Source: Flavobacterium bizetiae
GTDB taxonomy: Bacteria; Bacteroidota; Bacteroidia; Flavobacteriales; Flavobacteriaceae
Reading direction: 5' to 3'
Length of the DNA stretch: 64,000 nucleotides
Assembly (NCBI RefSeq): GCF_902804475.1
Contig: NZ_CADCSU010000125.1
Location: forward strand, 31,753 to 95,752
Shown here in pieces: positions 34,614 through 42,999 of this stretch (the first letter of the stretch is position 1; every line of letters starts with the position of its first letter). Made by a program: the position numbers and the translations under genes. The notes below the pieces were generated by a model. That model saw only the letters and a list, made by a program, of their open reading frames with translations, ran no database searches and had not been told where the DNA came from.

Positions 34614-35117
34614 ATGAAAAAAATATATTCTTTATTAGCCTTAATGAGTCTCTTTATGTTAAGTGGCTGCTCTGTTTACAACTTTACAGGAACGGGAAAA
34701 ATCGACGCCAAAACGTTTCAGGTTAACTTCTTTCAGAATAACGCTGATTTGATCGAACCGGGAATCGACAGACAATTTACATTGGCTTTGCAGGATTTAA
34801 TTCAAAATCAAACCAATCTAAACTTAGTAAGTAATAGTGGCGATTTAGTTTACGAAGGAGAAATTGTAGATTACAGAACAACGCCAATGACAGCAACTGC
34901 TGACCAGCAAGCGGCGCAAAACCGTTTAACGATTCGTATCAATGTAAGGTTTACCAATAAAAATAAAGAAACAGATGATTTCGAGAAACCATTTGAGTTT
35001 TATTATGATTTCCCGGGAACAGGATTACCAACAGGAGCCGTTTTAAATACAGCGCTTCAAACTATTTTTGAAAGAATCACGCAGGATATCTTTAATGATT
35101 CATTAGCAAAATGGTAA
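34614..35117 (+). CDS. lptE: LptE, LPS-assembly lipoprotein
   Basis: 167 residues. Lipoprotein signal with LSGC lipobox, Cys19. The mature part, opening SVYNFTGTGKIDAKTFQVNFFQNNADLIEPGI, matches the LptE/LolB-type fold of Bacteroidetes LptE, which forms the plug of the LptD outer-membrane LPS translocon. The frame opens with a TTG at 34590, but the ATG at 34614 gives the lipoprotein signal and lies after the promoter box, so it is used. It precedes the TPR/repeat protein and secG. Confidence 0.9.
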   Translation: MKKIYSLLALMSLFMLSGCSVYNFTGTGKIDAKTFQVNFFQNNADLIEPGIDRQFTLALQDLIQNQTNLNLVSNSGDLVYEGEIVDYRTTPMTATADQQAAQNRLTIRINVRFTNKNKETDDFEKPFEFYYDFPGTGLPTGAVLNTALQTIFERITQDIFNDSLAKW

Positions 35118-35140
35118 AAATGTTTATTTGTTGAAATCGG

Positions 35141-35181
35141 TTAATTGTTTAATCGATTCTTTTAAACGATTAAACAGTTAA
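35141..35181 (+). terminator. Hairpin between lptE and the repeat protein
   Basis: TTAATTGTTTAATCG and CGATTAAACAGTTAA pair with one mismatch around an 11-base loop. There is no T run on the + strand, so it may be an attenuator or RNA-stability element rather than a terminator. Confidence 0.4.
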
Positions 35182-35206
35182 ACAAAAAACGATTAAACAA
35201 AAAAAC

Positions 35207-36847
35207 ATGAATGTAACTGATTATACCTACTTAATGAATAAACCCGATGCTATCACAGAAAAGCAAGCGGACGCATTAGGAAGTGTTTTGAATGAATTTC
35301 CGTATTTTCAAAGTGCGAGAGCATTGCGATTAAAAGGACTTTACAATCAAAATAGCTTTAAGTATAATTATGCATTAAAAGTTACAGCCGCTCATACTAC
35401 TGACCGCGCTGTTTTATTTGATTTTATTACTTCAGAAACTTTTACCTCTATTCAGAATGATTTTTACGATCAAAAACTAAGAGATCTTTTAGAAATTAAA
35501 GTATTTGACAGTGAGATTGTATCTTTTGAAGAAATCAAAAAAGCAACCGAAGTTCGAATTGATCCAATCGAACAATCGATTTTAAATTCTATAAAAGGCG
35601 CAACAACTGCTACTTTTGCAGAGCCCGAAAAAGTCGAAGAAAAACCAATTGAAATAATTGATGAGCAAGCGATTCTGGATTCTTTTAAAGAAGTAACATC
35701 AACTACTTTTGAAGAACCGGCAAAAATTGAAGAAAAACCAATTGAAATAATTGACGAAGAATCAATTTTAAATTCTTTTAAAGAAGTAACAACAACTACT
35801 TTTGAAGAATTAACGCCAGTTACTGAACCCCTAAAAGTTGAAGAGGTTAAAATAGAGCCAATTATTCCAATTACAGAGCAATCTATTTTAGATACTTTTA
35901 AAGAAGTAGCACCGACCACTTTTGAAGAACCTGTAAAAATTGAAGAAAACCCAATTGAACCCATTACAGAACAATCTATTTTAGACACTTTTGTAGCAGT
36001 AACACCAACCAGTCCTGAAGGAGAAATTGAAGAAAAACCTCTTGATCCTGTTGTCGAACAGTCTATATTAGAATCTATTAAAGAAGTTGCCAATATAACT
36101 TTTGAAGAAGCACCTAAAATCGAAGAACCAAAAGAGGAGCAAATTGCTGAGCAACCAATTTCAACTACAACTAAAGAACCTACTAAAACCTTTTTTGAAG
36201 AAATAGTAGAAGAAGAGGAAGAAGTTGTAGAACCGAAAATTCCGGAAGTAAGAGTTGACCCTATCGAGCAATCGATCTTAAACTCTATTAAAGAAGCCAA
36301 CACAGTAGTTTTTGAAGAACCGAAAATAACTGAGGAACCAAAAGAAACTGAAATTCAGGAAAATATAAAAATTGCAGAGGAAAACCTTGAAATAGGAAAA
36401 CCTCTTGATTTTTCTGTCAATGAAAAACATTCATTTCAGGAGTGGCTTCAGTTAGCAAAAACAGAACCAATTGACAGAACAGAAGAAGGTCCTCAGGAAT
36501 TAAAAGAAATCAAAAAAACTGCTGAACCAAAAGTTGAAGCAGATATAATTGATGAAGAGAAAAAGAAAAAGGCCGAATTGATTGATAAATTCATCGAAAC
36601 CAACCCGAAAATTTCTCCCATAAAACAAACACCCATAACTCCTGCGGTACAAATTGACGTTAATAAAGAGGAAAATACCTACTTAATGACAGAGACTTTG
36701 GCAAGAGTATATCTGGAACAAAAAAAATATACAAAAGCAATACAAGCATATGAAATATTAATTTTGAAATATCCAGAAAAAATTAGTTTCTTTGCAGACC
36801 GCATTTCGGATATAAAGATTTTACAACAAAATAACAATAATAATTAA
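35207..36847 (+). CDS. Acidic tandem-repeat protein with TPR-like C-terminus
   Basis: 546 residues. Residues 1-115 are a globular helical start (TYLMNKPDAITEKQADALGSVLNEFPYFQSARAL). Residues about 120-383 hold eight imperfect repeats of about 30 residues, each with the form ILDSFKEV..TTFEEP.KIEEKP; they are Glu/Pro/Ile/Thr-rich and probably extended. The C-terminal 60 residues (TLARVYLEQKKYTKAIQAYEILILKYPEKISFF) are one TPR-like pair. No signal peptide is present, so it is cytosolic. It lies between lptE and secG, 3 bases before secG. Relatives in this position are usually annotated TPR proteins; function unknown. Confidence 0.8.
   Translation: MNVTDYTYLMNKPDAITEKQADALGSVLNEFPYFQSARALRLKGLYNQNSFKYNYALKVTAAHTTDRAVLFDFITSETFTSIQNDFYDQKLRDLLEIKVFDSEIVSFEEIKKATEVRIDPIEQSILNSIKGATTATFAEPEKVEEKPIEIIDEQAILDSFKEVTSTTFEEPAKIEEKPIEIIDEESILNSFKEVTTTTFEELTPVTEPLKVEEVKIEPIIPITEQSILDTFKEVAPTTFEEPVKIEENPIEPITEQSILDTFVAVTPTSPEGEIEEKPLDPVVEQSILESIKEVANITFEEAPKIEEPKEEQIAEQPISTTTKEPTKTFFEEIVEEEEEVVEPKIPEVRVDPIEQSILNSIKEANTVVFEEPKITEEPKETEIQENIKIAEENLEIGKPLDFSVNEKHSFQEWLQLAKTEPIDRTEEGPQELKEIKKTAEPKVEADIIDEEKKKKAELIDKFIETNPKISPIKQTPITPAVQIDVNKEENTYLMTETLARVYLEQKKYTKAIQAYEILILKYPEKISFFADRISDIKILQQNNNNN
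35565..36360 (+). repeat. In-gene tandem repeats, eight imperfect units of about 90 bases
   Basis: Each unit encodes an (S/A)ILxSxKEVxxTTFEEP core followed by an acidic spacer. Units 2 to 4 are the most alike. The repeats produce a long antisense open frame that is an artefact. Confidence 0.75.
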
Positions 36848-36850
36848 GCA

Positions 36851-37192
36851 ATGAGCACATTTTCAATTTTTTTAGTTTTAATCACAATAGTTTGTTTTCT
36901 ATTGATCGTAGTAATCATGGTTCAAAACCCTAAAGGAGGCGGATTATCGTCTACAATTAGCGGAACTCAAATGTTAGGTGGAGTACAAAAAACGACTGAC
37001 TTTTTAGATAAAAGTACCTGGACATTAGCTACTATTTTGATTGCTCTAATCTTGCTTTCAAGTTTAAGTTTTACAGGATCATTAAGTGATACTGACTCTA
37101 AAATTATTGACAAATCTGAAGTTCCTGCTGCTAGCACACCTGCTGCTCCAGCTCAACAAACACCTGCTCCGGCAACTCCTGCAGCAAAATAA
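36851..37192 (+). CDS. secG: Preprotein translocase subunit SecG
   Basis: 113 residues, inner-membrane SecYEG partner. Two transmembrane helices at about 4-24 and 57-76 enclose the conserved cytosolic loop MVQNPKGGGLSSTISGTQMLGG. The C-terminal 30 residues are Ala/Pro-rich (PAAPAQQTPAPATPAAK), usual for Bacteroidetes SecG. It follows the repeat protein by 3 bases, so the two are co-transcribed, and a strong terminator follows. Confidence 0.97.
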   Translation: MSTFSIFLVLITIVCFLLIVVIMVQNPKGGGLSSTISGTQMLGGVQKTTDFLDKSTWTLATILIALILLSSLSFTGSLSDTDSKIIDKSEVPAASTPAAPAQQTPAPATPAAK

Positions 37193-37212
37193 TAATTTTT
37201 GAAATAAATATA

Positions 37213-37245
37213 AAATGCCAGCCTGTCAAAGCTGGCATTTTTTTT
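37213..37245 (+). terminator. Intrinsic terminator after secG
   Basis: AAATGCCAGC pairs with GCTGGCATTT around an 8-base loop, followed by a T run, 21 bases after the secG stop. Confidence 0.9.
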
Positions 37246-37341
37246 AGGAAATAATGTCAGTTTTACCAACGTGGCATAATTTCTGAAATCCAATAGAGCA
37301 TATAAAACGTATAACTTATAATAATTATAAAATATAAAATC

Positions 37342-37617
37342 ATGGCCTTAAACATTAAACCGCTTTCAGATCGCGTACTTATTGAGCCTGTTGCAGCTGA
37401 AACAAAAACTGCCTCAGGTATTTTTATTCCTGATACTGCCAAAGAAAAACCACAAAAAGGAACTGTTGTAGCTGTAGGAAATGGTTCTAAAGACCATACT
37501 ATGACTGTAAAAGTTGGCGACACTGTACTTTATGGTAAATATGCAGGAACAGAATTAAAACTTGAAGGAACTGATTATTTGATTATGCGTGAGGATGATA
37601 TCCTTGCAATTATCTAA
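37342..37617 (+). CDS. groES: Co-chaperonin GroES
   Basis: 91 residues, cap of the GroEL folding chamber. NIKPLSDRVLIEPVAAETKTASGIFIPDTAKEKPQKGTVVAVG contains the mobile loop, and DTVLYGKYAGTE and LIMREDDILAII complete the family pattern. I searched the 149 bases upstream for a CIRCE element (paired TTAGCACTC arms) and found none, nor a TAnnTTTG box. Operon with groEL, gap 69 bases. Confidence 0.98.
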   Translation: MALNIKPLSDRVLIEPVAAETKTASGIFIPDTAKEKPQKGTVVAVGNGSKDHTMTVKVGDTVLYGKYAGTELKLEGTDYLIMREDDILAII

Positions 37618-37686
37618 AAAAACATAGGTCTCAAGAATTAAGTATTAGGGAAACCTGAAACAAATAAACATTAAACAAAAAAGAAA

Positions 37687-39315
37687 ATGGCAAAAGATAT
37701 AAAATTTGATATTGAAGCACGTGACGGATTAAAACGTGGTGTTGATGCATTAGCAAATGCTGTAAAAGTAACTCTTGGACCAAAAGGTCGTAATGTAATT
37801 ATTGGAAAATCTTTTGGTGGACCAACTGTTACTAAAGATGGTGTTTCTGTTGCAAAAGAAATCGAATTAAAAGACCCATTAGAAAATATGGGCGCGCAAA
37901 TGGTTAAAGAAGTTGCTTCTAAAACTAATGATTTAGCGGGTGACGGAACTACAACTGCTACAGTTTTAGCTCAGGCAATCGTAAAAGAAGGTCTTAAAAA
38001 CGTTGCTGCAGGTGCCAATCCAATGGACTTGAAACGTGGTATCGATAAAGCTGTTGAAGCTATCGTTGCTGACCTTGCAAAACAAGCTAAAGTTGTTGGA
38101 AGCGATTCTGATAAAATCAAACAAATTGCTTCTATCTCTGCAAATAATGACGAAGTTATTGGTGAATTAATCGCTACTGCTTTTGCTAAAGTAGGTAAAG
38201 AAGGTGTTATTACTGTTGAAGAAGCTAAAGGAACAGACACTTTCGTGGATGTTGTTGAAGGTATGCAGTTTGACAGAGGATATCTTTCTCCTTACTTCGT
38301 AACAAACCCAGAGAAAATGGAAGTTGAATTAGACTCTCCATACATTTTATTATACGACAAAAAAGTATCTTCTTTAAAAGAATTACTTCCGGTTTTAGAG
38401 CCAGTTGCTCAATCAGGAAAACCATTATTAATTATTGCTGAAGATGTTGACGGAGAAGCTCTTTCAACTCTTGTAGTAAACAAATTAAGAGGTGCTCTTA
38501 AAATTGCTGCTGTAAAAGCTCCAGGTTTTGGAGACAGAAGAAAAGCAATGTTAGAGGATATCGCAATCTTAACTGGTGGAACTGTAATTTCTGAAGAAAG
38601 AGGTTATACTCTTGAAAATACAACTATCGAAATGTTAGGAACTGCAAAAAGAGTTTCTATCGATAAAGACAACACTACTATTGTAAGTGGTGCAGGTGAA
38701 GCTGACATTATCAAAAACAGAGTAAACCAAATTAAAGGTCAGATGGAGACTACTACATCTGATTATGATAAAGAAAAATTGCAAGAGCGTTTGGCTAAAT
38801 TAGCTGGTGGTGTTGCGGTTCTTTATGTTGGTGCTGCTTCTGAAGTTGAAATGAAAGAGAAAAAAGACAGAGTTGATGATGCTTTACACGCTACTCGTGC
38901 TGCTGTTGAAGAAGGAATTGTTGCTGGTGGTGGTGTTGCTTTATTAAGAGCAAAAGCTGCATTAGCTGATCTTAAATCTGACAACGCTGACGAAGCAACA
39001 GGAATTCAGATTGTATCTCGTGCGGTTGAATCTCCATTAAGAACTATTGTTGAAAATGCAGGTCTTGAAGGTTCTGTAGTAGTAGCAAAAGTTTCTGAAG
39101 GTTCAGGTGACTTTGGATACAATGCAAAAACTGACGAATATGTAGATATGCTTACAGCTGGAATTATCGATCCTAAAAAAGTAACTCGTGTTGCATTAGA
39201 AAATGCTGCATCTGTTGCCGGAATGATCCTTACTACAGAATGTGCATTAATTGATATTAAAGAAGAAAGCGCTGGCGGAATGCCAATGGGTGGCGGTATG
39301 CCAGGAATGATGTAA
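37687..39315 (+). CDS. groL: Chaperonin GroEL
   Basis: 542 residues, normal length. The ATPase motifs TLGPKGRNVIIGKSFG and DGTTTATVLAQAI are near the N-terminus, and the C-terminal tail is Gly-Met rich (GGMPMGGGMPGMM). It forms the tetradecameric folding chamber with GroES. Codon use is biased toward highly expressed choices. Terminator follows 24 bases after the stop. Confidence 0.99.
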   Translation: MAKDIKFDIEARDGLKRGVDALANAVKVTLGPKGRNVIIGKSFGGPTVTKDGVSVAKEIELKDPLENMGAQMVKEVASKTNDLAGDGTTTATVLAQAIVKEGLKNVAAGANPMDLKRGIDKAVEAIVADLAKQAKVVGSDSDKIKQIASISANNDEVIGELIATAFAKVGKEGVITVEEAKGTDTFVDVVEGMQFDRGYLSPYFVTNPEKMEVELDSPYILLYDKKVSSLKELLPVLEPVAQSGKPLLIIAEDVDGEALSTLVVNKLRGALKIAAVKAPGFGDRRKAMLEDIAILTGGTVISEERGYTLENTTIEMLGTAKRVSIDKDNTTIVSGAGEADIIKNRVNQIKGQMETTTSDYDKEKLQERLAKLAGGVAVLYVGAASEVEMKEKKDRVDDALHATRAAVEEGIVAGGGVALLRAKAALADLKSDNADEATGIQIVSRAVESPLRTIVENAGLEGSVVVAKVSEGSGDFGYNAKTDEYVDMLTAGIIDPKKVTRVALENAASVAGMILTTECALIDIKEESAGGMPMGGGMPGMM

Positions 39316-39339
39316 TCGTTCTTAACTTCTTACTTATAA

Positions 39340-39367
39340 ACGCCAGATTTGATCTGGCGTTTTTTTT
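39340..39367 (+). terminator. Intrinsic terminator of groES-groEL
   Basis: ACGCCAGAT pairs with ATCTGGCGT around a 3-base loop and is followed by TTTTTTT. Confidence 0.9.
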
Positions 39368-39393
39368 GCCATAGATTGTACGGATTAAAAAGA

Positions 39394-39488
39394 TTTTTTC
39401 GCCACGAATTTCACGAATTATCACGAATTCTTTTTCTACAGATTATGCATAAAAAATTAGCGGAAATTCGTGAAATTCGTGGCAAACC
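39394..39488. repeat. Solo palindrome matching the ends of the GxxExxY element
   Basis: GCCACGAATTTCACGAATT at 39401-39419 is perfectly complementary to 39465-39483. About 45 bases lie between the arms and hold no open frame. The arm opens with the same GCCACGAATT sequence that bounds 33003-33261. Confidence 0.7.
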
Positions 39489-39582
39489 TTTTTTTATCAA
39501 CTCAAACATTATAAAAATAAACTCGTAGTAAACTTTTCCTTTAGTTTAACATTGTCTTTTTCTTTAAAAAATCGATAATCAT

Positions 39583-39590
39583 TAAATTTG
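39583..39590 (+). promoter_or_regulatory. Candidate -7 box TAAATTTG
   Basis: Exact TAnnTTTG match, 21 bases before the phosphodiesterase ATG. No -33 TTG at standard spacing. Confidence 0.5.
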
Positions 39591-39611
39591 CATTTCTATT
39601 AAAATTGCAAA

Positions 39612-40814
39612 ATGAGAAAATTTACAACTCACCTATTACTTTTTACATTCTTACTTCTTACCTCTATTTCCTATTCTCAATCCAATGAAGATGCTTATGT
39701 AGTTTTAGTTTCTATGGATGGTTTTCGTTGGGATTTTCAAAAACAATTTAAACTTCCTAATTTAAAGCAAATTGCGAAAGAAGGCGTCCATGCCAGGTCA
39801 ATGAAACCTTCTTACCCGAGTAAAACTTTCCCAAATCATTATTCGATTGTAACGGGGCTTTATCCTGATCACCACGGAATTATAAACAACGTTTTTTACG
39901 ACTCGGCCTTAAACGAATCTTTTTCACTTTCAAGCAAAGCAAAAAATGATTCCAGATTTTATGGCGGAAATCCCATTTGGAATGTTGCCGAACAACAAGG
40001 GGTAAAAGCTGCCTCTTTTTTCTGGCCGGGTTCTGATATTGACAAACGAAATCCAAGCTATTTTAAAAATTACGATAATAAAATTCCATACAGAGCCAGA
40101 ATCGATACGGTTTTAAAATGGTTACAGCTTCCTGAAAAACAACGTCCGCATTTGGTGACTTTATATTTTGATGAACCCGATCATACGGGACACAATTTTG
40201 GTCCGCTTTCTCCCGAAAACAAAAAAATGGTAATCAAAATGGATTCTATTATGGGAGAATTGTCCAGAAAATTAGATCAGTTGGCTATTGGAAAACAAAT
40301 TAATTTAATTATTGTTTCAGATCACGGAATGGCCGATATCAGCAACGATAAAAAAGTAGTTGTTCTGGATTATCTAAAACCGGAATGGTTAGGTTATAAA
40401 GATGTAATTAATCCTATTATGAGTCTTCAGGCAAAACCGGGTTATCAGGATTCTATTGCAAAAGCTTTAAAAAAAGTCCCGCATATCAAGTTCTGGAAAT
40501 CAACTGAAGTTCCTAAAAGATTACATTACGGAACCAACCCGAGAGTTCATGATTTTGTGATTGAAGCCAAAAAAGGATATAGTTTAGCAAAAGACAAAAA
40601 TCAAAATATAAAAGGCGGAACACATGGCTACGATAATGAAGAAAAAGATATGCACGCGATTTTCTATGCAAAAGGCCCGGCTTTTAAAGTCGATAAAGAA
40701 GTAAAAACATTTCAGAATGTTTCGGTCTATCCACTAATTGCTCATATTTTAGGATTGCAAATTGACCAAGTTGACGGGAAACTGAGCGATGTAAAATCAA
40801 TGCTGGTTAACTAG
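39612..40814 (+). CDS. Secreted nucleotide pyrophosphatase/phosphodiesterase (NPP family)
   Basis: 400 residues with a signal peptide (MRKFTTHLLLFTFLLLTSISYSQ). The alkaline-phosphatase-superfamily NPP site is complete: VSMDGFRWD (metal Asp), the nucleophilic Thr in YPSKTFPNHYSIVTGLYPDHHG, FDEPDHTGHNFGP, VSDHGM and GGTHGYDN. Such enzymes cleave phosphodiester or pyrophosphate bonds in nucleotides or nucleotide sugars in the periplasm. It stands alone after groEL and is followed by a palindrome and a terminator at 40912. Confidence 0.93.
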   Translation: MRKFTTHLLLFTFLLLTSISYSQSNEDAYVVLVSMDGFRWDFQKQFKLPNLKQIAKEGVHARSMKPSYPSKTFPNHYSIVTGLYPDHHGIINNVFYDSALNESFSLSSKAKNDSRFYGGNPIWNVAEQQGVKAASFFWPGSDIDKRNPSYFKNYDNKIPYRARIDTVLKWLQLPEKQRPHLVTLYFDEPDHTGHNFGPLSPENKKMVIKMDSIMGELSRKLDQLAIGKQINLIIVSDHGMADISNDKKVVVLDYLKPEWLGYKDVINPIMSLQAKPGYQDSIAKALKKVPHIKFWKSTEVPKRLHYGTNPRVHDFVIEAKKGYSLAKDKNQNIKGGTHGYDNEEKDMHAIFYAKGPAFKVDKEVKTFQNVSVYPLIAHILGLQIDQVDGKLSDVKSMLVN

Positions 40815-40827
40815 ATAATGAATTGAG

Positions 40828-40895
40828 TGTCATCCTGAGCGAAGTCGAAGGACGTTCCAATTGGCACGTGGGCTTCGACTTCGCTCAGCCTGACA
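40828..40895. repeat. REP-like inverted repeat (TCCTGAGCGAAGTCGAAGG type)
   Basis: Arm TGTCATCCTGAGCGAAGTCG pairs with the complementary arm ending GCTCAGCCTGACA. A full second copy lies at 56527-56596 and a half copy at 59466-59498. Confidence 0.85.
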
Positions 40896-40911
40896 AACTT
40901 ATAAACACAAT

Positions 40912-40951
40912 AAACCCGACAGGTTTTAAAAACCTGTCGGGTTTATTTTTT
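40912..40951. terminator. Terminator hairpin AAACCCGACAGGTTTT
   Basis: AAACCCGACAGGTT pairs with AACCTGTCGGGTTT around a 4-base loop, with T-rich sequence following. It can serve both the phosphodiesterase and the convergent SDR gene. Confidence 0.8.
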
Positions 40952-40994
40952 AGAGTAATTAGCACGTATACCAATTGTAGCAAATCAATAACAT

Positions 40995-41014
40995 AGACGC
41001 ACTGCAGTGCGTCT
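40995..41014. repeat. Perfect 20-base palindrome AGACGCACTGCAGTGCGTCT
   Basis: Self-complementary over 20 bases, isolated in the 3'-3' gap between two genes. The same type of short GC-rich palindrome is common as an interspersed repeat. Confidence 0.7.
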
Positions 41015-41073
41015 CTACAATAATAATCACTGCAAATATCATTTTCTAATTATCTCATTGCCACATTATCTAA

Positions 41074-41913
41074 TTAAAGCCCAGTCGAAACAGAAACTGC
41101 TTTCCAGTTTTCCAAATCCTTCTGAACGCTTTCTATTTTTTGATTCGCCATATTATAAGCATCTTCTCCTAAAAACAAATGCAAAGGCGGATTTTGATCC
41201 TGACTTGCTTTTATTAAAGCTTCGGCTAATTTCACAGGATCTCCTGGTTGATTTTGATTGATATCGCCTTTGTGTGCGCTTTCAGATTGTCTTACAGCTT
41301 TATAATCTGCAATTGGGTCTTGTGGTAATAATAACGAACTGTCTTTTAAGAAATCGGTTCTAAAATAACCCGGATATACAATCGTAGCATTGATACCGAA
41401 TTCTTTTACTTCTGCCGACAACGACTCGGTTAAACCTGGTACAGCAAATTTTGTAGAACAATAGATTCCCCAACCTGCAAAACCACCGTGATAACCACCA
41501 ACAGAAGATATATTAAAAATATGTCCGGATTGTTTTGCACGCATGTACGGTACTGTATTTCTGATTACATTTAATAATCCGAAAACATTTACCTCATAAT
41601 TTTTTCTGGATTCTGCATCAGTCAATTCCTCCAAAGCTCCTAGTAACCCATAACCTGCATTATTTACTAAAACATCTATAGTTTTAAAATGACTTACTGC
41701 TACTTCAATTGCATTTTTAACGCTTTTTTCATCCACCAAATCCATTTCTAAAGGAAGAAAATTTTCAGATACATCTCCAAATACTTTAATCAAAGCTTCT
41801 TCACTTCTTGATGTTGCCGCTACTTTATATCCTTCTGATAATAATTTTTTAGCCAATTCTAATCCAAGTCCTTTTGAAGCACCTGTGATAAACCAAACTT
41901 TGTTATTTTCCAT
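41074..41913 (-). CDS. Short-chain dehydrogenase/reductase
   Basis: 279 residues, classical SDR fold. The cofactor loop FITGASKGLGLELAK lies at 9-23, LVNNAGYG near 90, and the catalytic set is Ser in NISSVGGY, Tyr and Lys in YCSTKFAVPG. An Arg-rich SRSEEAL after the second strand suggests NADPH preference. Substrate unknown. It lies 93 bases after an AraC-family regulator gene of the same strand, which may control it, and has its own TACCTTTG box. Confidence 0.9.
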   Translation of the reverse strand: MENNKVWFITGASKGLGLELAKKLLSEGYKVAATSRSEEALIKVFGDVSENFLPLEMDLVDEKSVKNAIEVAVSHFKTIDVLVNNAGYGLLGALEELTDAESRKNYEVNVFGLLNVIRNTVPYMRAKQSGHIFNISSVGGYHGGFAGWGIYCSTKFAVPGLTESLSAEVKEFGINATIVYPGYFRTDFLKDSSLLLPQDPIADYKAVRQSESAHKGDINQNQPGDPVKLAEALIKASQDQNPPLHLFLGEDAYNMANQKIESVQKDLENWKAVSVSTGL

Positions 41914-41946
41914 GATTTTTAAATTTTTTAGATTTTAATTACAGGA

Positions 41947-41954
41947 CAAAGGTA
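41947..41954 (-). promoter_or_regulatory. Candidate -7 box TACCTTTG for the SDR gene
   Basis: Exact TAnnTTTG match, about 34 bases before the ATG at 41913. It lies in the 93-base gap after the AraC-family gene, so regulator control at this site is possible. Confidence 0.45.
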
Positions 41955-42006
41955 TTGGCGAAGTGCTTTTAAAAAATTAAAGGAATCAAACAAGAAGTTA
42001 CGAAAA

Positions 42007-42915
42007 TCAAACAATTTCGGTTACGCGATAGTTTTTTGGTGAAACCTGAGTATTTTTCTTGAAGAAATTAATAAAATGAGACAATTCTTCAAAACCTAAA
42101 CACCAGGCAATTTTATTAATATTCCAATTGGTTTGTTTGAGCAGAATCATGGCTTCCTGGACAATTCTTTCGGATATAATCTGCGAAGTGGTTTTTCCGG
42201 TAGTTTCTTTTAAAGCTTTATTGAGATGATTGACATGCACATTCAACTGATTGGCAAATTCTGATGGCGATCTAAAATTAATTTGCTGAGAAAGCGATTC
42301 AATCGGAAATTGGCGTTCCAGCAATTCCAGAAACAAGGACGAAATTCGTATCGTCGCATTCGACTTACTATATAATGAAGCAGTTACAGTTTGCGTTTTC
42401 AATGCAAGATGAATAATTTCAAAAACTAAATTCCGAATCACATCATATTTAAAAGCATAATCTGAATTGATTTCATCAAACATTTTTAAATAAACCTTCT
42501 TTAAATCTTCGGCAAGTTCTTTTGAAACCGGAACAACAGGATTTCCGCCAGGCTGAAACAAAGGATATTCTTTTAAATTCCCAAACTGACTAAAAAAAGC
42601 ATCTGTAAAAATGCAGAAAAATCCGGTTTGATTTTCATCAATATGTTCCCAACTATACGGAATTTGAGGATTGGCAAAAAATAAAGCCTGGTCATCAATA
42701 GTCACAACTTTATCAGCATAATGCACTTTGTTTTTACCCACGATCAGGCTTATTTTATAAAAGTCTTTTCGCGTATAAGGCAAAGGATTACAAGTGCTCC
42801 CAACGTAATCGTCGAGTTTAAAAACATTAAAATGTCCGATTTCTTTTTTAAGATTCTCAGGCATTCCTTTTATTTTTACCGTATAAAAATCTTCGAGTGT
42901 TTCTTGTAGTTTCAT
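42007..42915 (-). CDS. AraC-family transcription regulator
   Basis: 302 residues. The N-terminal 160 residues form a cupin-like sensing domain (VYADK VVTIDDQALFFANPQIPYSWE region). The C-terminal 100 residues hold two helix-turn-helix units: ISFRSPSEFANQLNVHVNHLNKALKE is the first, and WNINKIAWCLGFEELSHFINFFKKNTQVSPKNYR carries the AraC signature. It lies directly upstream of the SDR gene, the usual target arrangement for these regulators. Effector unknown. Confidence 0.9.
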   Translation of the reverse strand: MKLQETLEDFYTVKIKGMPENLKKEIGHFNVFKLDDYVGSTCNPLPYTRKDFYKISLIVGKNKVHYADKVVTIDDQALFFANPQIPYSWEHIDENQTGFFCIFTDAFFSQFGNLKEYPLFQPGGNPVVPVSKELAEDLKKVYLKMFDEINSDYAFKYDVIRNLVFEIIHLALKTQTVTASLYSKSNATIRISSLFLELLERQFPIESLSQQINFRSPSEFANQLNVHVNHLNKALKETTGKTTSQIISERIVQEAMILLKQTNWNINKIAWCLGFEELSHFINFFKKNTQVSPKNYRVTEIV

Positions 42916-42999
42916 TTGGCAAAGTTACGAAAATCAAATTATTATAATTCTGAGGTATAATATCTCTTCTAAGCTATTTTTAAACTACCTATATCGTCT

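Noticed and set aside
35470..36303. 277-codon antisense open frame, Ser/Ile-rich
   Set aside because: It mirrors the acidic repeat protein; the repeats keep stops out of the opposite strand. Composition is unlike any real protein here.
37193..37341. CIRCE element for groES-groEL
   Set aside because: I looked for paired TTAGCACTC arms and found none.
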